NCBI RefSeq assembly: GCF_001975825.1
Contig: NZ_MTKN01000034.1
Coordinates: forward strand, 1 to 64,000
Direction of reading: 5' to 3'
Length of the DNA stretch: 64,000 bases
Origin: [Flexibacter] sp. ATCC 35208
GTDB taxonomy: Bacteria > Bacteroidota > Bacteroidia > Chitinophagales > Chitinophagaceae
Positions 38,817-47,900 of this stretch are shown in pieces (the first letter of the stretch is position 1; every line of letters begins with the position of its first letter). The position numbers were made by a program, and so were the translations under genes. A model generated the notes under the pieces. It was not told the DNA's origin and did no database searches. It saw only the letters and a list, made by a program, of their open reading frames with translations.

Positions 38817-41800
38817 ATGCTCACAAAAGAAAACATTAAAGATATTTATGCGCTTTCATCCATGCAGGAGGGGATCCTTTTTCATGCACTTATGGATGAT
38901 GGAACCGGCGCATACTTCCAGCAGTCGGCTTTCCGTATTACCGGGGACTTACAGATAGCAGCTGTAGAAGCAGCTTTGCAGCAACTAGTTAACCGTCATG
39001 ATGCACTGCGCACTGTATTTAAATATGGAAAGGTGGAAGTGCCTTTGCAGATCGTATTAAAACAGTGGGTTGCGCCATTTACATATAAAGATCTGCGTAA
39101 CGTAACAACCCCGACAGAAAAGGAGATTATTGTTAAAGCCTTCAAGGTAGATGAAAAGCAGCGGAACTTTGACCTTTCAAAAGATGCACTGATACGGGTT
39201 GCTGTGCTACAGACGGAAGATAACAGCTGCGAGCTGATATGGAGCTATCATCATATTATGATGGATGGATGGTCACTGCGTATACTGATGAGCGAGCTGG
39301 TACAATTATACACAGCTATTGTTAAGGGTATACCGATAGCATTGCCGCCTGCCCAGCCTTTCAGTAATTACATCAAATGGTTAGGAAGTATTAATAAAGA
39401 GGAAGCACGGACGTACTGGCAACAATACCTGAAGGACTATGATGAAACCCTGACATTCCCCGGTCGTAAACCAGCTGCCCAGCAACAACCGGGTTATTTA
39501 CGCCGGCAGGAAAGGATTGCCCTGCAGCCGGAATTCGTAAATGGTCTGCGGGCTATGGCTGTAAAACATCATACTACCCTGTTTACCCTTTTGCAGGTCA
39601 TCTGGGGTACGCTGCTCAGTAAGCTTACGGGGCAGCGTAAAGTGGTTTTTGGGGTGGTAGTAGCCGGCCGGCCGGCCGTGTTGGAGCGCGTAGAGCAAAT
39701 GGTGGGACTGTTCATTAACACTATACCGGTATGTCTCGAAGCAGATCCTTCAAAAACCTTTGAGGACTTGCTGGATACTGCCAATGCACAGCTGTTGCAG
39801 AACCGGAATTACGATTACTATCCTTTTGGTGAGATTGTGTCGCTTTCTCCGCTTAAAAAGCACCTTTTAGATCATATACTGGTCATGATTGAGTTTCCTG
39901 AAATCCCTCTTGAAACAACAGAGAGGGGCCATGGATTGGAGATTGCCTTGCGGGACACATTTGAGCAAACGAACTATGACCTTTGCGTGGATATACTGGC
40001 TGGCAAAACCTTATCTGTAGAGTTCACCTATAACGAGCATGCATTTGAAGGTACATTTATGAAACGTGTAGCTGCCATGTTCAAACAATTGCTTGAACAG
40101 GTTCTTCACCAGCCAGCGACACAAATAGCCGGCCTGTCTGTTTTTACTCCCGCAGACCAGGCTATGGTAAATATTTTCAATAATTCGGATGTACCATTAT
40201 TATCCAATGCTTCCATCATCCGCATTATTGAGCAGCATGCAGCGTCGACGCCAGACCGGATAGCAATTTCGAATGGAACCAGGCATATGACATATGCCCG
40301 TCTCAATGCTGCTGTTAACCAGCTGGCGCAGCAAATTCAACAAACCGTCAAACTTGAAAAAGACGACCGGGTAGGTATCCTGATGGAACGATCGGAAAAC
40401 ATGCTGATAAGTATACTGGCCGTATGGAAATGCAACGCTGCCTATATTCCATTGGATGTTACATATCCTGAAGAACGTATCCTTGTGATGCTGGACGATG
40501 CAAAAGCCCGGATGGTGCTCACGGCTAACAGCCTTGATAACCCCGGTATGCGACAGGCATTGCAGGTATCATACAACGTTATTGACCTGGATGCGACTGC
40601 GGCTGCACGCGCGGTTTACAATGATATAAATCCTGCTACAGAAATAATGCCCGGCGACCTGGCTTATGTCATTTACACATCTGGTTCTACAGGTAAACCT
40701 AAAGGCGCTATGGTAGAACATGCAGGTATGATGAACCATTTGTATGCCAAAGTGCATGACCTGGAGTTAACAGCAGACAGCCGCATTGTGCAAAATGCAT
40801 CACACTGTTTTGATATATCGGTATGGCAGTTTCTGGCAGCGCTGGTTCCGGGTGGAATGACACTGGTGTATGACCGCAACCTGGTATTGAACCCTGCCGC
40901 CCTGCTGCAACAGGTAGCAGCAGAGAAAGTAACTATTCTCGAACTGGTCCCCTCTTACCTTTCGATATTACTGAATCTGATTGAGGAAGGAGCGCACACT
41001 ATCCAGCTGCCTGATCTTCGATATTTGATCATGACAGGCGAAACTCTGAAACCTGCACTGGTAAACCGATGGTTTATGCTATATCCTGGCATTCCTATGG
41101 TTAACGCTTACGGTCCTACGGAAGCGGCAGACGATATTACACACTACAAGATTAGCGGACCGTTGGAGGTAGATAATATCCCTGTTGGTTACCCTGTACA
41201 GAACATGAAGATTTATATAGTGAATGAGCAGCTGCAGCAATGCCCGATAGGAATAAAAGGGGAGATTATGGTATCGGGTGTAGGTGTAGGCCGCGGATAT
41301 ATAAATGATAAAGTGAAAACAACGGGAGCTTTCATGAATGATCCTTTCCGTAATGATACTTCCGTTCGTCTTTACAAAACCGGAGATGTAGGCCGTTACC
41401 TCGAAAGCGGGGCAATTGAATTCTTTGGCCGCAAGGATTACCAGGTAAAAGTGAGGGGTTTTCGTATTGAGCTTGAAGAAATAGAAAAGACGATTACTTT
41501 TTCACCTTTTGTACAGGATGCAGTGGTGATTGATAAACAGGCGCCTAATGGCGATACTTACCTGAGTGCTTATGTGGTAGCAAAAGATGGTTATGATGTG
41601 GAAACGCTACGGAATTATATGTCAGCCCGCCTGCCTGATTATATGATCCCTGCTTATTTTACAGTGATCCCGGCACTTCCGGTGACTGCCAATGGGAAAA
41701 CAGATCGTGCGGTAATTCGTGCAATACCAGAATCAATTCCCGAAGTTAAACAGGGCGAATACCTGGCGCCACGTACCGAAACAGAAGAAAAGCTGGCAGC

Positions 41801-42794
41801 TATCTGGCAAGATGTACTAAAGATGGACCGCATTGGTATCAGGGATAATTTCTTTGATTTAGGAGGAGATTCTTTTAAAGCTATTCGCATAGTTTCCAGG
41901 TTTGGCAAGGCATTCCTGGTACCAGATCTGTATAAGCATCCTACTATTGAGCAGCTGGCTGTATGTATTGAGCAAAATAGTCATGGCAGCCTGCAATTGT
42001 TATATGAACTTACGCCAGCTGATCAGAAAAATACACTCACTATTATTGGCATACCTAACTCCGCCGGTGATCCGCTTATTTATGATGAAACCACCAAAGC
42101 ACTGTTACAATTCACCAATGAAATTGGGGTTTATGGTGTAAGTCTGCCGCGACCTGAACCCGGCCCCGGTGAAACTGTACAGTCATTGCTTGTGCAGTTA
42201 GCCAGCGATATTATGGCAGAAATTAAAAAGAGAATCACCACCCCGGTGATTATCTACGGTCAGTGCAACGGTATTGGATTGGCACTGGAACTGGGCCGGC
42301 AGCTGCAGGATGAGGGGGTCCCAATCCAGGCAATCTGCACAGGTGGTGCGCTACCCCGTACCCGGCCGGTATCAGAAAATGATTCCAGGACAGACGATGA
42401 ATTAGTGGATTTCCTCGAAGGCATAGATGCCACATTTCCGCAGGAACTGGAAGACCAGCTTATTTTCTTCCGCAACCTCAAGTATGATGGGGTGCTGGCC
42501 AAAGCTTCGTTCAATTATCAGCTGGGCCTGATGAAAGAGAATAAATACCGCCTGCTGAAGGCGCCTTTTTATGTAGTCGTAGGCGACCGCGATCCTATTA
42601 CCAAAGGGTATGAAAACCGTTACCTCGAATGGAAAATGTATGCAGAAAAGGTGGTGCTGGTGGAAATGGCAGACGTAGGTCATTTCATGTGGCGGGATAA
42701 GCCGGAAGAACTGGCCGCCATCCTGTATGAAATTGCCGAAGGCCGATATGTAGAAAAGCCTGTGAAAAAGAAGAAATGGTCGTTGTTCAATTAA
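38817..42794 (+). CDS. NRPS4: DCL-C-A(Dap?)-T-TE with a cysteine nucleophile
   Basis: 1325 residues from the ATG 10 bases after NRPS3; a TTG at 38799 would overlap NRPS3. The C domain opens LSSMQEGILFH, a DCL hallmark, and carries HHIMMDG at 145, fitting the epimerase that ends NRPS3. A7 (FDISVW at 666) has pocket DIWEITADDK. The acidic Glu278 and Asp330/331 suit an amine side chain, and with SbnA/SbnB in the cluster 2,3-diaminopropionate is the best guess. T (GGDS, Ser1019) is followed by a thioesterase (about 1055-1310) whose nucleophile elbow is GQCNG (Cys1150) in place of GxSxG. His1289 and Asp1257 or Asp1259 would complete the triad. The usual Asp site after strand 5 aligns with Gly. It should release or cyclise the peptide. 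Confidence 0.93.
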   Translation: MLTKENIKDIYALSSMQEGILFHALMDDGTGAYFQQSAFRITGDLQIAAVEAALQQLVNRHDALRTVFKYGKVEVPLQIVLKQWVAPFTYKDLRNVTTPTEKEIIVKAFKVDEKQRNFDLSKDALIRVAVLQTEDNSCELIWSYHHIMMDGWSLRILMSELVQLYTAIVKGIPIALPPAQPFSNYIKWLGSINKEEARTYWQQYLKDYDETLTFPGRKPAAQQQPGYLRRQERIALQPEFVNGLRAMAVKHHTTLFTLLQVIWGTLLSKLTGQRKVVFGVVVAGRPAVLERVEQMVGLFINTIPVCLEADPSKTFEDLLDTANAQLLQNRNYDYYPFGEIVSLSPLKKHLLDHILVMIEFPEIPLETTERGHGLEIALRDTFEQTNYDLCVDILAGKTLSVEFTYNEHAFEGTFMKRVAAMFKQLLEQVLHQPATQIAGLSVFTPADQAMVNIFNNSDVPLLSNASIIRIIEQHAASTPDRIAISNGTRHMTYARLNAAVNQLAQQIQQTVKLEKDDRVGILMERSENMLISILAVWKCNAAYIPLDVTYPEERILVMLDDAKARMVLTANSLDNPGMRQALQVSYNVIDLDATAAARAVYNDINPATEIMPGDLAYVIYTSGSTGKPKGAMVEHAGMMNHLYAKVHDLELTADSRIVQNASHCFDISVWQFLAALVPGGMTLVYDRNLVLNPAALLQQVAAEKVTILELVPSYLSILLNLIEEGAHTIQLPDLRYLIMTGETLKPALVNRWFMLYPGIPMVNAYGPTEAADDITHYKISGPLEVDNIPVGYPVQNMKIYIVNEQLQQCPIGIKGEIMVSGVGVGRGYINDKVKTTGAFMNDPFRNDTSVRLYKTGDVGRYLESGAIEFFGRKDYQVKVRGFRIELEEIEKTITFSPFVQDAVVIDKQAPNGDTYLSAYVVAKDGYDVETLRNYMSARLPDYMIPAYFTVIPALPVTANGKTDRAVIRAIPESIPEVKQGEYLAPRTETEEKLAAIWQDVLKMDRIGIRDNFFDLGGDSFKAIRIVSRFGKAFLVPDLYKHPTIEQLAVCIEQNSHGSLQLLYELTPADQKNTLTIIGIPNSAGDPLIYDETTKALLQFTNEIGVYGVSLPRPEPGPGETVQSLLVQLASDIMAEIKKRITTPVIIYGQCNGIGLALELGRQLQDEGVPIQAICTGGALPRTRPVSENDSRTDDELVDFLEGIDATFPQELEDQLIFFRNLKYDGVLAKASFNYQLGLMKENKYRLLKAPFYVVVGDRDPITKGYENRYLEWKMYAEKVVLVEMADVGHFMWRDKPEELAAILYEIAEGRYVEKPVKKKKWSLFN

Positions 42795-42834
42795 TGTAAT
42801 ATCATCATTGTATCATCATTAAACCTAAAAGAAA

Positions 42835-43824
42835 TTGTTAAAAAAATTAAAAGCTGTTCAGCAGTTCATTGGTAACACTCCGGTGCGGAAGCTACCTGTT
42901 GAAGGTCTGCATGCCGATATATATGCTAAACTGGAATGTTTCAATTTTGCCGGGAGTATAAAAAGCCGACCTGCCTTTAATATCCTGTATAAGGCTATTG
43001 AAAGTGGTAGGGTAAACGAGAATAGTACCATCGTGGAATCAAGCTCCGGCAATTTTGCAATTGCACTGGCCATGTTATGTAAGCTGGCAGGCATAGATTT
43101 TATACCGGTTATAGATCCCAATATAAACCCCGGTTACGAAAAGCTGTTGCGCTACTTGTGTAAAGAAGTAATGAAGGTAACCACTGTAGATGAAACGGGT
43201 GGTTATCTGCTTACCAGGCTAGCCGAAGTACATAGGATGTGCAGCGAGCGTGAAAATGTGTTCTGGCCCAATCAATATGGGAATAAGCTGAATGCGCAGG
43301 CTTATCATCAATTTATGGCTAAAGAGATTGCAGATAATTTTGAAACGCTGGATTATGCATTCATTGGCGTTAGTTCCTGTGGTACTATTGCTGGTTTGTC
43401 AATAGGTCTTAAGAAAGCCTTCCCCGGTATCCGTATTGTTGCCATTGACGTGGAAGGATCTGTCATTTTTTCGCAGGAGCCGTGTAAGCGTTTTATATCC
43501 GGGATTGGTTCCAGTATCGTACCTCCGCTATTGGGCGAAGCGGATATTGATGAAGTGATACATGTGCCACAGGTTGATATTATTGATGGCTGCCACGCCC
43601 TGGTGGATGAACACATGTTGTTTGCCGGGGCCTCTTCCGGTGCTTCTTATAGTTGTATAAAGAAGTATTTTGGCGACCGCCCTGCAATGGATAAGAAACC
43701 ACAGGTTTTATTTATCTGTCCAGACAGCGGAGAAGCATACCTGGATACGGTGTACAATTCCCAATGGCGCAAGATGGTGGAGGAGTCGCAGCAAAAAGTA
43801 TTTGCCAAACCGGCTATTTTATAG
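42835..43824 (+). CDS. sbnA: SbnA-like PLP enzyme for 2,3-diaminopropionate synthesis
   Basis: 329 residues of the cysteine synthase/cystathionine beta-synthase PLP family. Visible marks are GNTPVRKLP at the start, the PLP lysine in FAGSIKSRP, the phosphate loop SSSGNFAIALA, and SSCGTIAGLS. It lacks the CBS domains of CBS enzymes, and its N/C-terminal blocks (for example CPDSGEAYLDTVYN) are typical of SbnA, which joins O-phosphoserine and glutamate. With the SbnB-like gene at 22.3 kb it forms a full Dap route. The start codon is TTG; no ATG gives an intact GNTP block. It follows NRPS4 by 40 bases and precedes APS kinase. Confidence 0.85.
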   Translation: MLKKLKAVQQFIGNTPVRKLPVEGLHADIYAKLECFNFAGSIKSRPAFNILYKAIESGRVNENSTIVESSSGNFAIALAMLCKLAGIDFIPVIDPNINPGYEKLLRYLCKEVMKVTTVDETGGYLLTRLAEVHRMCSERENVFWPNQYGNKLNAQAYHQFMAKEIADNFETLDYAFIGVSSCGTIAGLSIGLKKAFPGIRIVAIDVEGSVIFSQEPCKRFISGIGSSIVPPLLGEADIDEVIHVPQVDIIDGCHALVDEHMLFAGASSGASYSCIKKYFGDRPAMDKKPQVLFICPDSGEAYLDTVYNSQWRKMVEESQQKVFAKPAIL

Positions 43825-43843
43825 GCAACATTCAACCCATGTT

Positions 43844-44395
43844 ATGAAAACAGAAGGATTTACTATCTGGCTGACCGGTCTGAGTGGTGCGGGCAAATCG
43901 ACGATTGCAGAAATGTTGCACAGGGAATTCCTGGAGCGGCAGCTACCTTGTGAAACGCTGGATGGAGATGTAGTGAGGGAACATCTCTCAAAAGGACTTT
44001 CATTTTCACGGGAGGACCGTGATATAAATGTCATGCGTATAGGTTTTGTAGCCAACTTGCTTGCGCGCCATGGGGTAGTGGTAATCGTATCAGCGATATC
44101 TCCGTATAATGATGCCCGTAATCTGGTACGGCAGCGCATCGACAACTTTATAGAAGTGTACGTTAAATGTCCCATTGAAGAATGTGAGCGCAGGGATGTG
44201 AAAGGGTTATATAAAAAGGCCCGTACAGGGGTAATAAAGTCTTTTACGGGCATTGATGATCCGTATGAAGAACCTCTGCAACCGGAGGTGATTTGCTATA
44301 CAGACCATGAAACCGTAGAGCACTCCGTTGAAAAAATTTTACATTATCTCGAACGCGCTGAATATATATCTGCGGCCATAAAAATCTCAGAATAA
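43844..44395 (+). CDS. cysC: adenylylsulfate (APS) kinase
   Basis: 183 residues. Walker A GLSGAGKST is near residue 12, followed by the APS-kinase blocks LDGDVVREHLSKGLSFSREDRD and RIGFVANLL, then SPYNDARNLVR and KGLYKKARTGVIKSFTGIDDPYE (quoted in parts). It phosphorylates APS to PAPS, the sulfate donor for sulfotransferases. There is no ATP sulfurylase beside it, so its role is probably extra PAPS supply for the sulfotransferase at 21.4 kb. The ATG chosen lies 19 bases after the SbnA-like gene; longer in-frame starts would overlap that gene. Confidence 0.93.
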   Translation: MKTEGFTIWLTGLSGAGKSTIAEMLHREFLERQLPCETLDGDVVREHLSKGLSFSREDRDINVMRIGFVANLLARHGVVVIVSAISPYNDARNLVRQRIDNFIEVYVKCPIEECERRDVKGLYKKARTGVIKSFTGIDDPYEEPLQPEVICYTDHETVEHSVEKILHYLERAEYISAAIKISE

Positions 44396-44400
44396 TTCCC

Positions 44401-46104
44401 ATGAAAAAAAGAAACTATGTAGGGATCGCATCTACCTGTCATGATCCCGCCATTGCTATAATTAACTCAGCCGGAGACCTGGTATTTGCAGAGGCAACAG
44501 AGCGTTATCTGCAGAATAAACGCGCATGGAACTGTGTTCCTGATGATCTGATCCGCTCCAAACAACTGGTAAGGGAATATTGCGAACCGGATGCTGAGCT
44601 GGTGATTGCTACTTCCTGGGATCGTAAGTACATCAAACGTATCAGTAATCCCTTATGGCAGTGGATGATGAACCGCCGGCTGAAGGGGAATGAAGGCCAG
44701 GTGATTAAAACCATGCGCCATGGTATGATTGCCAACGGTGACCTGGCTGGTAAAAACATGGGTATCAATTTTTTTAGGCAGTTTAGCAATCCCAACATCA
44801 TTGAAAAGACCTACAGTCATCATCTTACACATGCGGCATTTGCCTGTTACAGCAGCCCTTTTGAAGAGGCTGTATGTGCTGTGGCAGATGGGTTTGGAGA
44901 GTCAGGATCAACCGCTTTCTACCATTATAGGAACGGAATACTGACGCCCATTCCTGGCATACCATCATCAGCCGGTAGCCTGGGCATGCTGTATGGTTTT
45001 GTTTGTAATGCCTGCGGGTTTAATCACCTGGAAGGGGAGGAGTGGAAAGTGATGGGCCTTGCACCTTATGGAAAATTTAATCAGGCAGTATATGACTTGT
45101 TGCGCACTTTTCTAGCAGTAAAGGATTGTAGGCTGATTCCATTGCGCAGGGCATTTGAAGTGACACCGGCATTGAAGGTGTTGGCGAAAGACTGGCCAGG
45201 TGACGATTCGCTGAAGTACGCAGACATGGCATTTACCGGGCAATTCTTTTTTTCTGAGATATTATCTGAACTACTGGAGAATCTTTATAAGCTGGGCATT
45301 TCAGAAAACCTCGTATTAACCGGTGGTTGCGCGCTCAACTCTGCCTATAATGGCAAAGTGCAGGAGCTTACCAGCTTTAAAAACCTTCATGTACCCTGTG
45401 CACCTGCGGATGATGGTAATGCTGTTGGTGCAGCGCTCCTGGCTTTCTATGAAGATCATTCCGGTAAGGAAGTGGCAGGTGTAAGATCCCCATACCTTGG
45501 ATCACGCATGTCGTCGGATGCAATAGAACGATTGCGTCGTTTCAATAAATTTAATGGTGCTACCGTTTCGGAGGACATTTGTGTGACTACCGCCAAACTA
45601 ATTGCCAGTGGGAAAATAATTGGGTGGGTACAGGGCCGGGCAGAATATGGACCGCGCTCACTGGGCAACCGTTCTATACTGGCCGATCCACGTAATGAGA
45701 ATATAAAAGATATTATAAACAGCCGTGTAAAGTTCAGGGAAGAGTTCAGGCCATTTGCACCTTCGATATTGCATGAACACGGACACGAATATTTTGAAAA
45801 CTATTCGGAATCGTTGTACATGGAGAAAGCGTTACGCTTTAAACAGGAAAATGTACACAAGGTTCCCGGGGTCGTGCATGTGGATGGTACCGGAAGGCTG
45901 CAGACCGTCAGAAAGGAATACAATGAAAGGTTCTATAATCTTATATCGGCATTTAATGACATTACAGGTGTTCCAATCATACTAAATACAAGTTTCAACA
46001 TCATGGGGAAGCCTATTGTACATTCAGTGGAAGATGCAGTGGCGATGTTCTGCACCACTGGTATAGATGCGCTTGTGATCAATGATGATCTGATCATGCT
46101 GTAA
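44401..46104 (+). CDS. NodU/CmcH-family O-carbamoyltransferase
   Basis: 567 residues, the usual length for this family. It opens with GIASTCHDPAIAII. A metal-binding HHLTHAAFAC block follows near residue 140, then VADGFGESGS, the Kae1-like LTGGCALNSAYNGK, and WVQGRAEYGPRSLGNRSIL followed by ADPRN in the C-terminal part. These enzymes transfer a carbamoyl group from carbamoyl phosphate through carbamoyl-AMP to a hydroxyl of a sugar, antibiotic or peptide. It starts 5 bases after APS kinase, so it is tightly coupled. Candidate acceptors in the predicted product are the hydroxyls of glycerate, N-methyl-Ser or beta-hydroxyaspartate. Confidence 0.92.
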   Translation: MKKRNYVGIASTCHDPAIAIINSAGDLVFAEATERYLQNKRAWNCVPDDLIRSKQLVREYCEPDAELVIATSWDRKYIKRISNPLWQWMMNRRLKGNEGQVIKTMRHGMIANGDLAGKNMGINFFRQFSNPNIIEKTYSHHLTHAAFACYSSPFEEAVCAVADGFGESGSTAFYHYRNGILTPIPGIPSSAGSLGMLYGFVCNACGFNHLEGEEWKVMGLAPYGKFNQAVYDLLRTFLAVKDCRLIPLRRAFEVTPALKVLAKDWPGDDSLKYADMAFTGQFFFSEILSELLENLYKLGISENLVLTGGCALNSAYNGKVQELTSFKNLHVPCAPADDGNAVGAALLAFYEDHSGKEVAGVRSPYLGSRMSSDAIERLRRFNKFNGATVSEDICVTTAKLIASGKIIGWVQGRAEYGPRSLGNRSILADPRNENIKDIINSRVKFREEFRPFAPSILHEHGHEYFENYSESLYMEKALRFKQENVHKVPGVVHVDGTGRLQTVRKEYNERFYNLISAFNDITGVPIILNTSFNIMGKPIVHSVEDAVAMFCTTGIDALVINDDLIML

Positions 46105-46124
46105 TAATGAAATAAAGGAATACA

Positions 46125-47510
46125 ATGAAAAATATTGTAATCATTGGTGGAGGCATGAGTGGGCACCTGCTGTTAATTAATCTGTTGCGCTCTTACCGGG
46201 AGGGAACGATTAGGGTGACACTGTTGGAGAAAGAGGCAGTAGACCGCCTGGGCGTACCTTATTCCACGGAGGATAAAGATCATCTTCTGAATGTGCCGGC
46301 GGTCAATATGAGCGCCCTGGCTGACGAAAAGAATCACTTTGTGGAATGGTTGTATAACGCTGGTTTACCCTATTCTGCAGGTTCGTTTGTGCCCAGGAAT
46401 ATTTACCGGCAATACATACTCCATCTGCTCGATGTACTGCTTCAAAATAAGCCGTTATCCATACAGATCAACCGCATCAGGGCCGAAGTAACAGATGTGG
46501 ATATGGAGGCCCGCATGGTTATAACAGCAGACGGCACCAGCTATTCTTTTGATAAGCTGGTGCTCGCCACCGGCACCTTTGCTGCTGAGCACCTGCCCCT
46601 TTCGGATAATACCTACCTTCAAATGCCCGGCTATAAGCACTCAGCCTGGGACACTGCCTGGGTGCCTCATCTAAATGGAAATGAAACCGTTTTTATTATA
46701 GGAACCGGTTTAACTATGACGGATACACTGATCAGCCTCTGGAAGTCCGGTCATCATGGTAATATAATAGCCCTTTCAAAGCACGGACTTTTACCGGCTG
46801 TACATAAGAAATGTCCGCCTTATCCTGATTTCTGGGAAGAAATCCATCAGCAAACAACTGTGTTGGATATGTTTCGGATAGTACGAAAACATCTTCACAA
46901 TGCTGAAACAACCGGCATTGATTGGCGCCCAGTGATAGATGCATTGCGCCCTTATACTGTACGTCTGTGGAAACAGTTGTCCGATGCGGAAAAGAGGGTT
47001 TTTTTAGTGCATCTGCGTCATCGATGGGATGTAGCCAGGCACCGTTTGCCAGAAGCTTGTGCAGGTATTGTATCAGCATGCTTACAGTCAGAGAAGGTAA
47101 AGATCATAGCTGGCCGCATCCAGCGTATCCAGGTTGATGAAGGTGGCCATTTTACTGTTGGCATACAAGAGCCTCGTACACATCGGCAAATACAGCTGAA
47201 TGCTGATGTGATAGTCAATTGTATGGGGCCGGCAACAAATTATAATCGTATACCCCAGGCACTTATCTGTAATCTTTTGGAGAGAGGGTTGATAAGTACT
47301 GACGCCTTTTGCCTGGGTGTTGTTTGTAATGACAAAGGAGCACTGATTAAGGATAATGGGCAGGTCTCAGATTGTTTTTATACACTGGGAGCTCCTGCAA
47401 AAGGAATGTTTTGGGAAACAACGGCCGTACCTGAGATTAGAGTGCAGGCCCGGCAAATTGCGCACACAATATTGAATGCAATTAAAGAGGTGTCATCCCC
47501 GATTGTCTGA
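46125..47510 (+). CDS. FAD/NAD(P)-binding oxidoreductase
   Basis: 461 residues with an N-terminal dinucleotide motif VIIGGGMSGHLL, a second one FIIGTGLTMTDTL near residue 190, and VLATGTF and VNCMGP blocks. This is the layout of the YdhS/COG4529-like FAD-NAD(P)-binding family. Related proteins act as flavin monooxygenases or as proteins of unknown function. It starts 20 bases after the carbamoyltransferase gene and belongs to the same tailoring run, so it may oxidise the peptide or a building block. The reaction cannot be named from sequence. Confidence 0.8.
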   Translation: MKNIVIIGGGMSGHLLLINLLRSYREGTIRVTLLEKEAVDRLGVPYSTEDKDHLLNVPAVNMSALADEKNHFVEWLYNAGLPYSAGSFVPRNIYRQYILHLLDVLLQNKPLSIQINRIRAEVTDVDMEARMVITADGTSYSFDKLVLATGTFAAEHLPLSDNTYLQMPGYKHSAWDTAWVPHLNGNETVFIIGTGLTMTDTLISLWKSGHHGNIIALSKHGLLPAVHKKCPPYPDFWEEIHQQTTVLDMFRIVRKHLHNAETTGIDWRPVIDALRPYTVRLWKQLSDAEKRVFLVHLRHRWDVARHRLPEACAGIVSACLQSEKVKIIAGRIQRIQVDEGGHFTVGIQEPRTHRQIQLNADVIVNCMGPATNYNRIPQALICNLLERGLISTDAFCLGVVCNDKGALIKDNGQVSDCFYTLGAPAKGMFWETTAVPEIRVQARQIAHTILNAIKEVSSPIV

Positions 47511-47528
47511 TATATAAAATTAAAACTC

Positions 47529-47831
47529 ATGGAACTTGGTACAGCCATCAGAAGGATACGGATAAATCTTGGCATTAAGCAGGAGGAACTTGCAGCTGCT
47601 CTGGATGTGTCGCAGTCTTATTTGTCAAAAGTAGAAAGCAACAAATCAAAGTTGTATGTGGACGATCTGGTGCGTATTGCTGAATATACGAATACGCCAC
47701 TGATTAATTTTTTTACAGAAGAGATGAAGGAGGAGCCATCGGGACATGATTCGATTCAACGTAATGAGATATTAAACCTGTTAAAAGAACAAAATAGATA
47801 TCTGCAATTGCTGGTGGATAAGAAGATGTAA
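47529..47831 (+). CDS. small XRE-family (Cro/C1-type) helix-turn-helix regulator
   Basis: 100 residues. The N-terminal HTH_3 domain (about 1-62) reads IRRIRINLGIKQEELAAALD, then VSQSYLSKVESNKSK with the recognition helix. The C-terminal tail is probably a short coiled coil (EILNLLKEQNRYLQLLV) for dimerisation. It starts 18 bases after the oxidoreductase gene and is followed at once by a strong terminator, so it is the last gene of the cluster transcript. It is a candidate local regulator of the cluster. Confidence 0.88.
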   Translation: MELGTAIRRIRINLGIKQEELAAALDVSQSYLSKVESNKSKLYVDDLVRIAEYTNTPLINFFTEEMKEEPSGHDSIQRNEILNLLKEQNRYLQLLVDKKM

Positions 47832-47842
47832 AAATTATAAAA

Positions 47843-47872
47843 AAAAGGCATCGACGTAAGTCGATGCCTTTT
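47843..47872 (+). terminator. rho-independent terminator after the cluster
   Basis: A 13-bp perfect stem (AAAAGGCATCGAC with its complement), GTAA loop and closing T run sit 11 bases after the regulator stop. It marks the right end of the rightward biosynthetic transcript. Confidence 0.88.
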
Positions 47873-47900
47873 GAAAATTTTGAAGCGCCAGCTTCATCTG

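Noticed and set aside
42795..42834. Short direct repeat ATCATCATT in the NRPS4-sbnA gap
   Set aside because: Two 9-base copies in a 40-base AT-rich gap are easily explained by chance.
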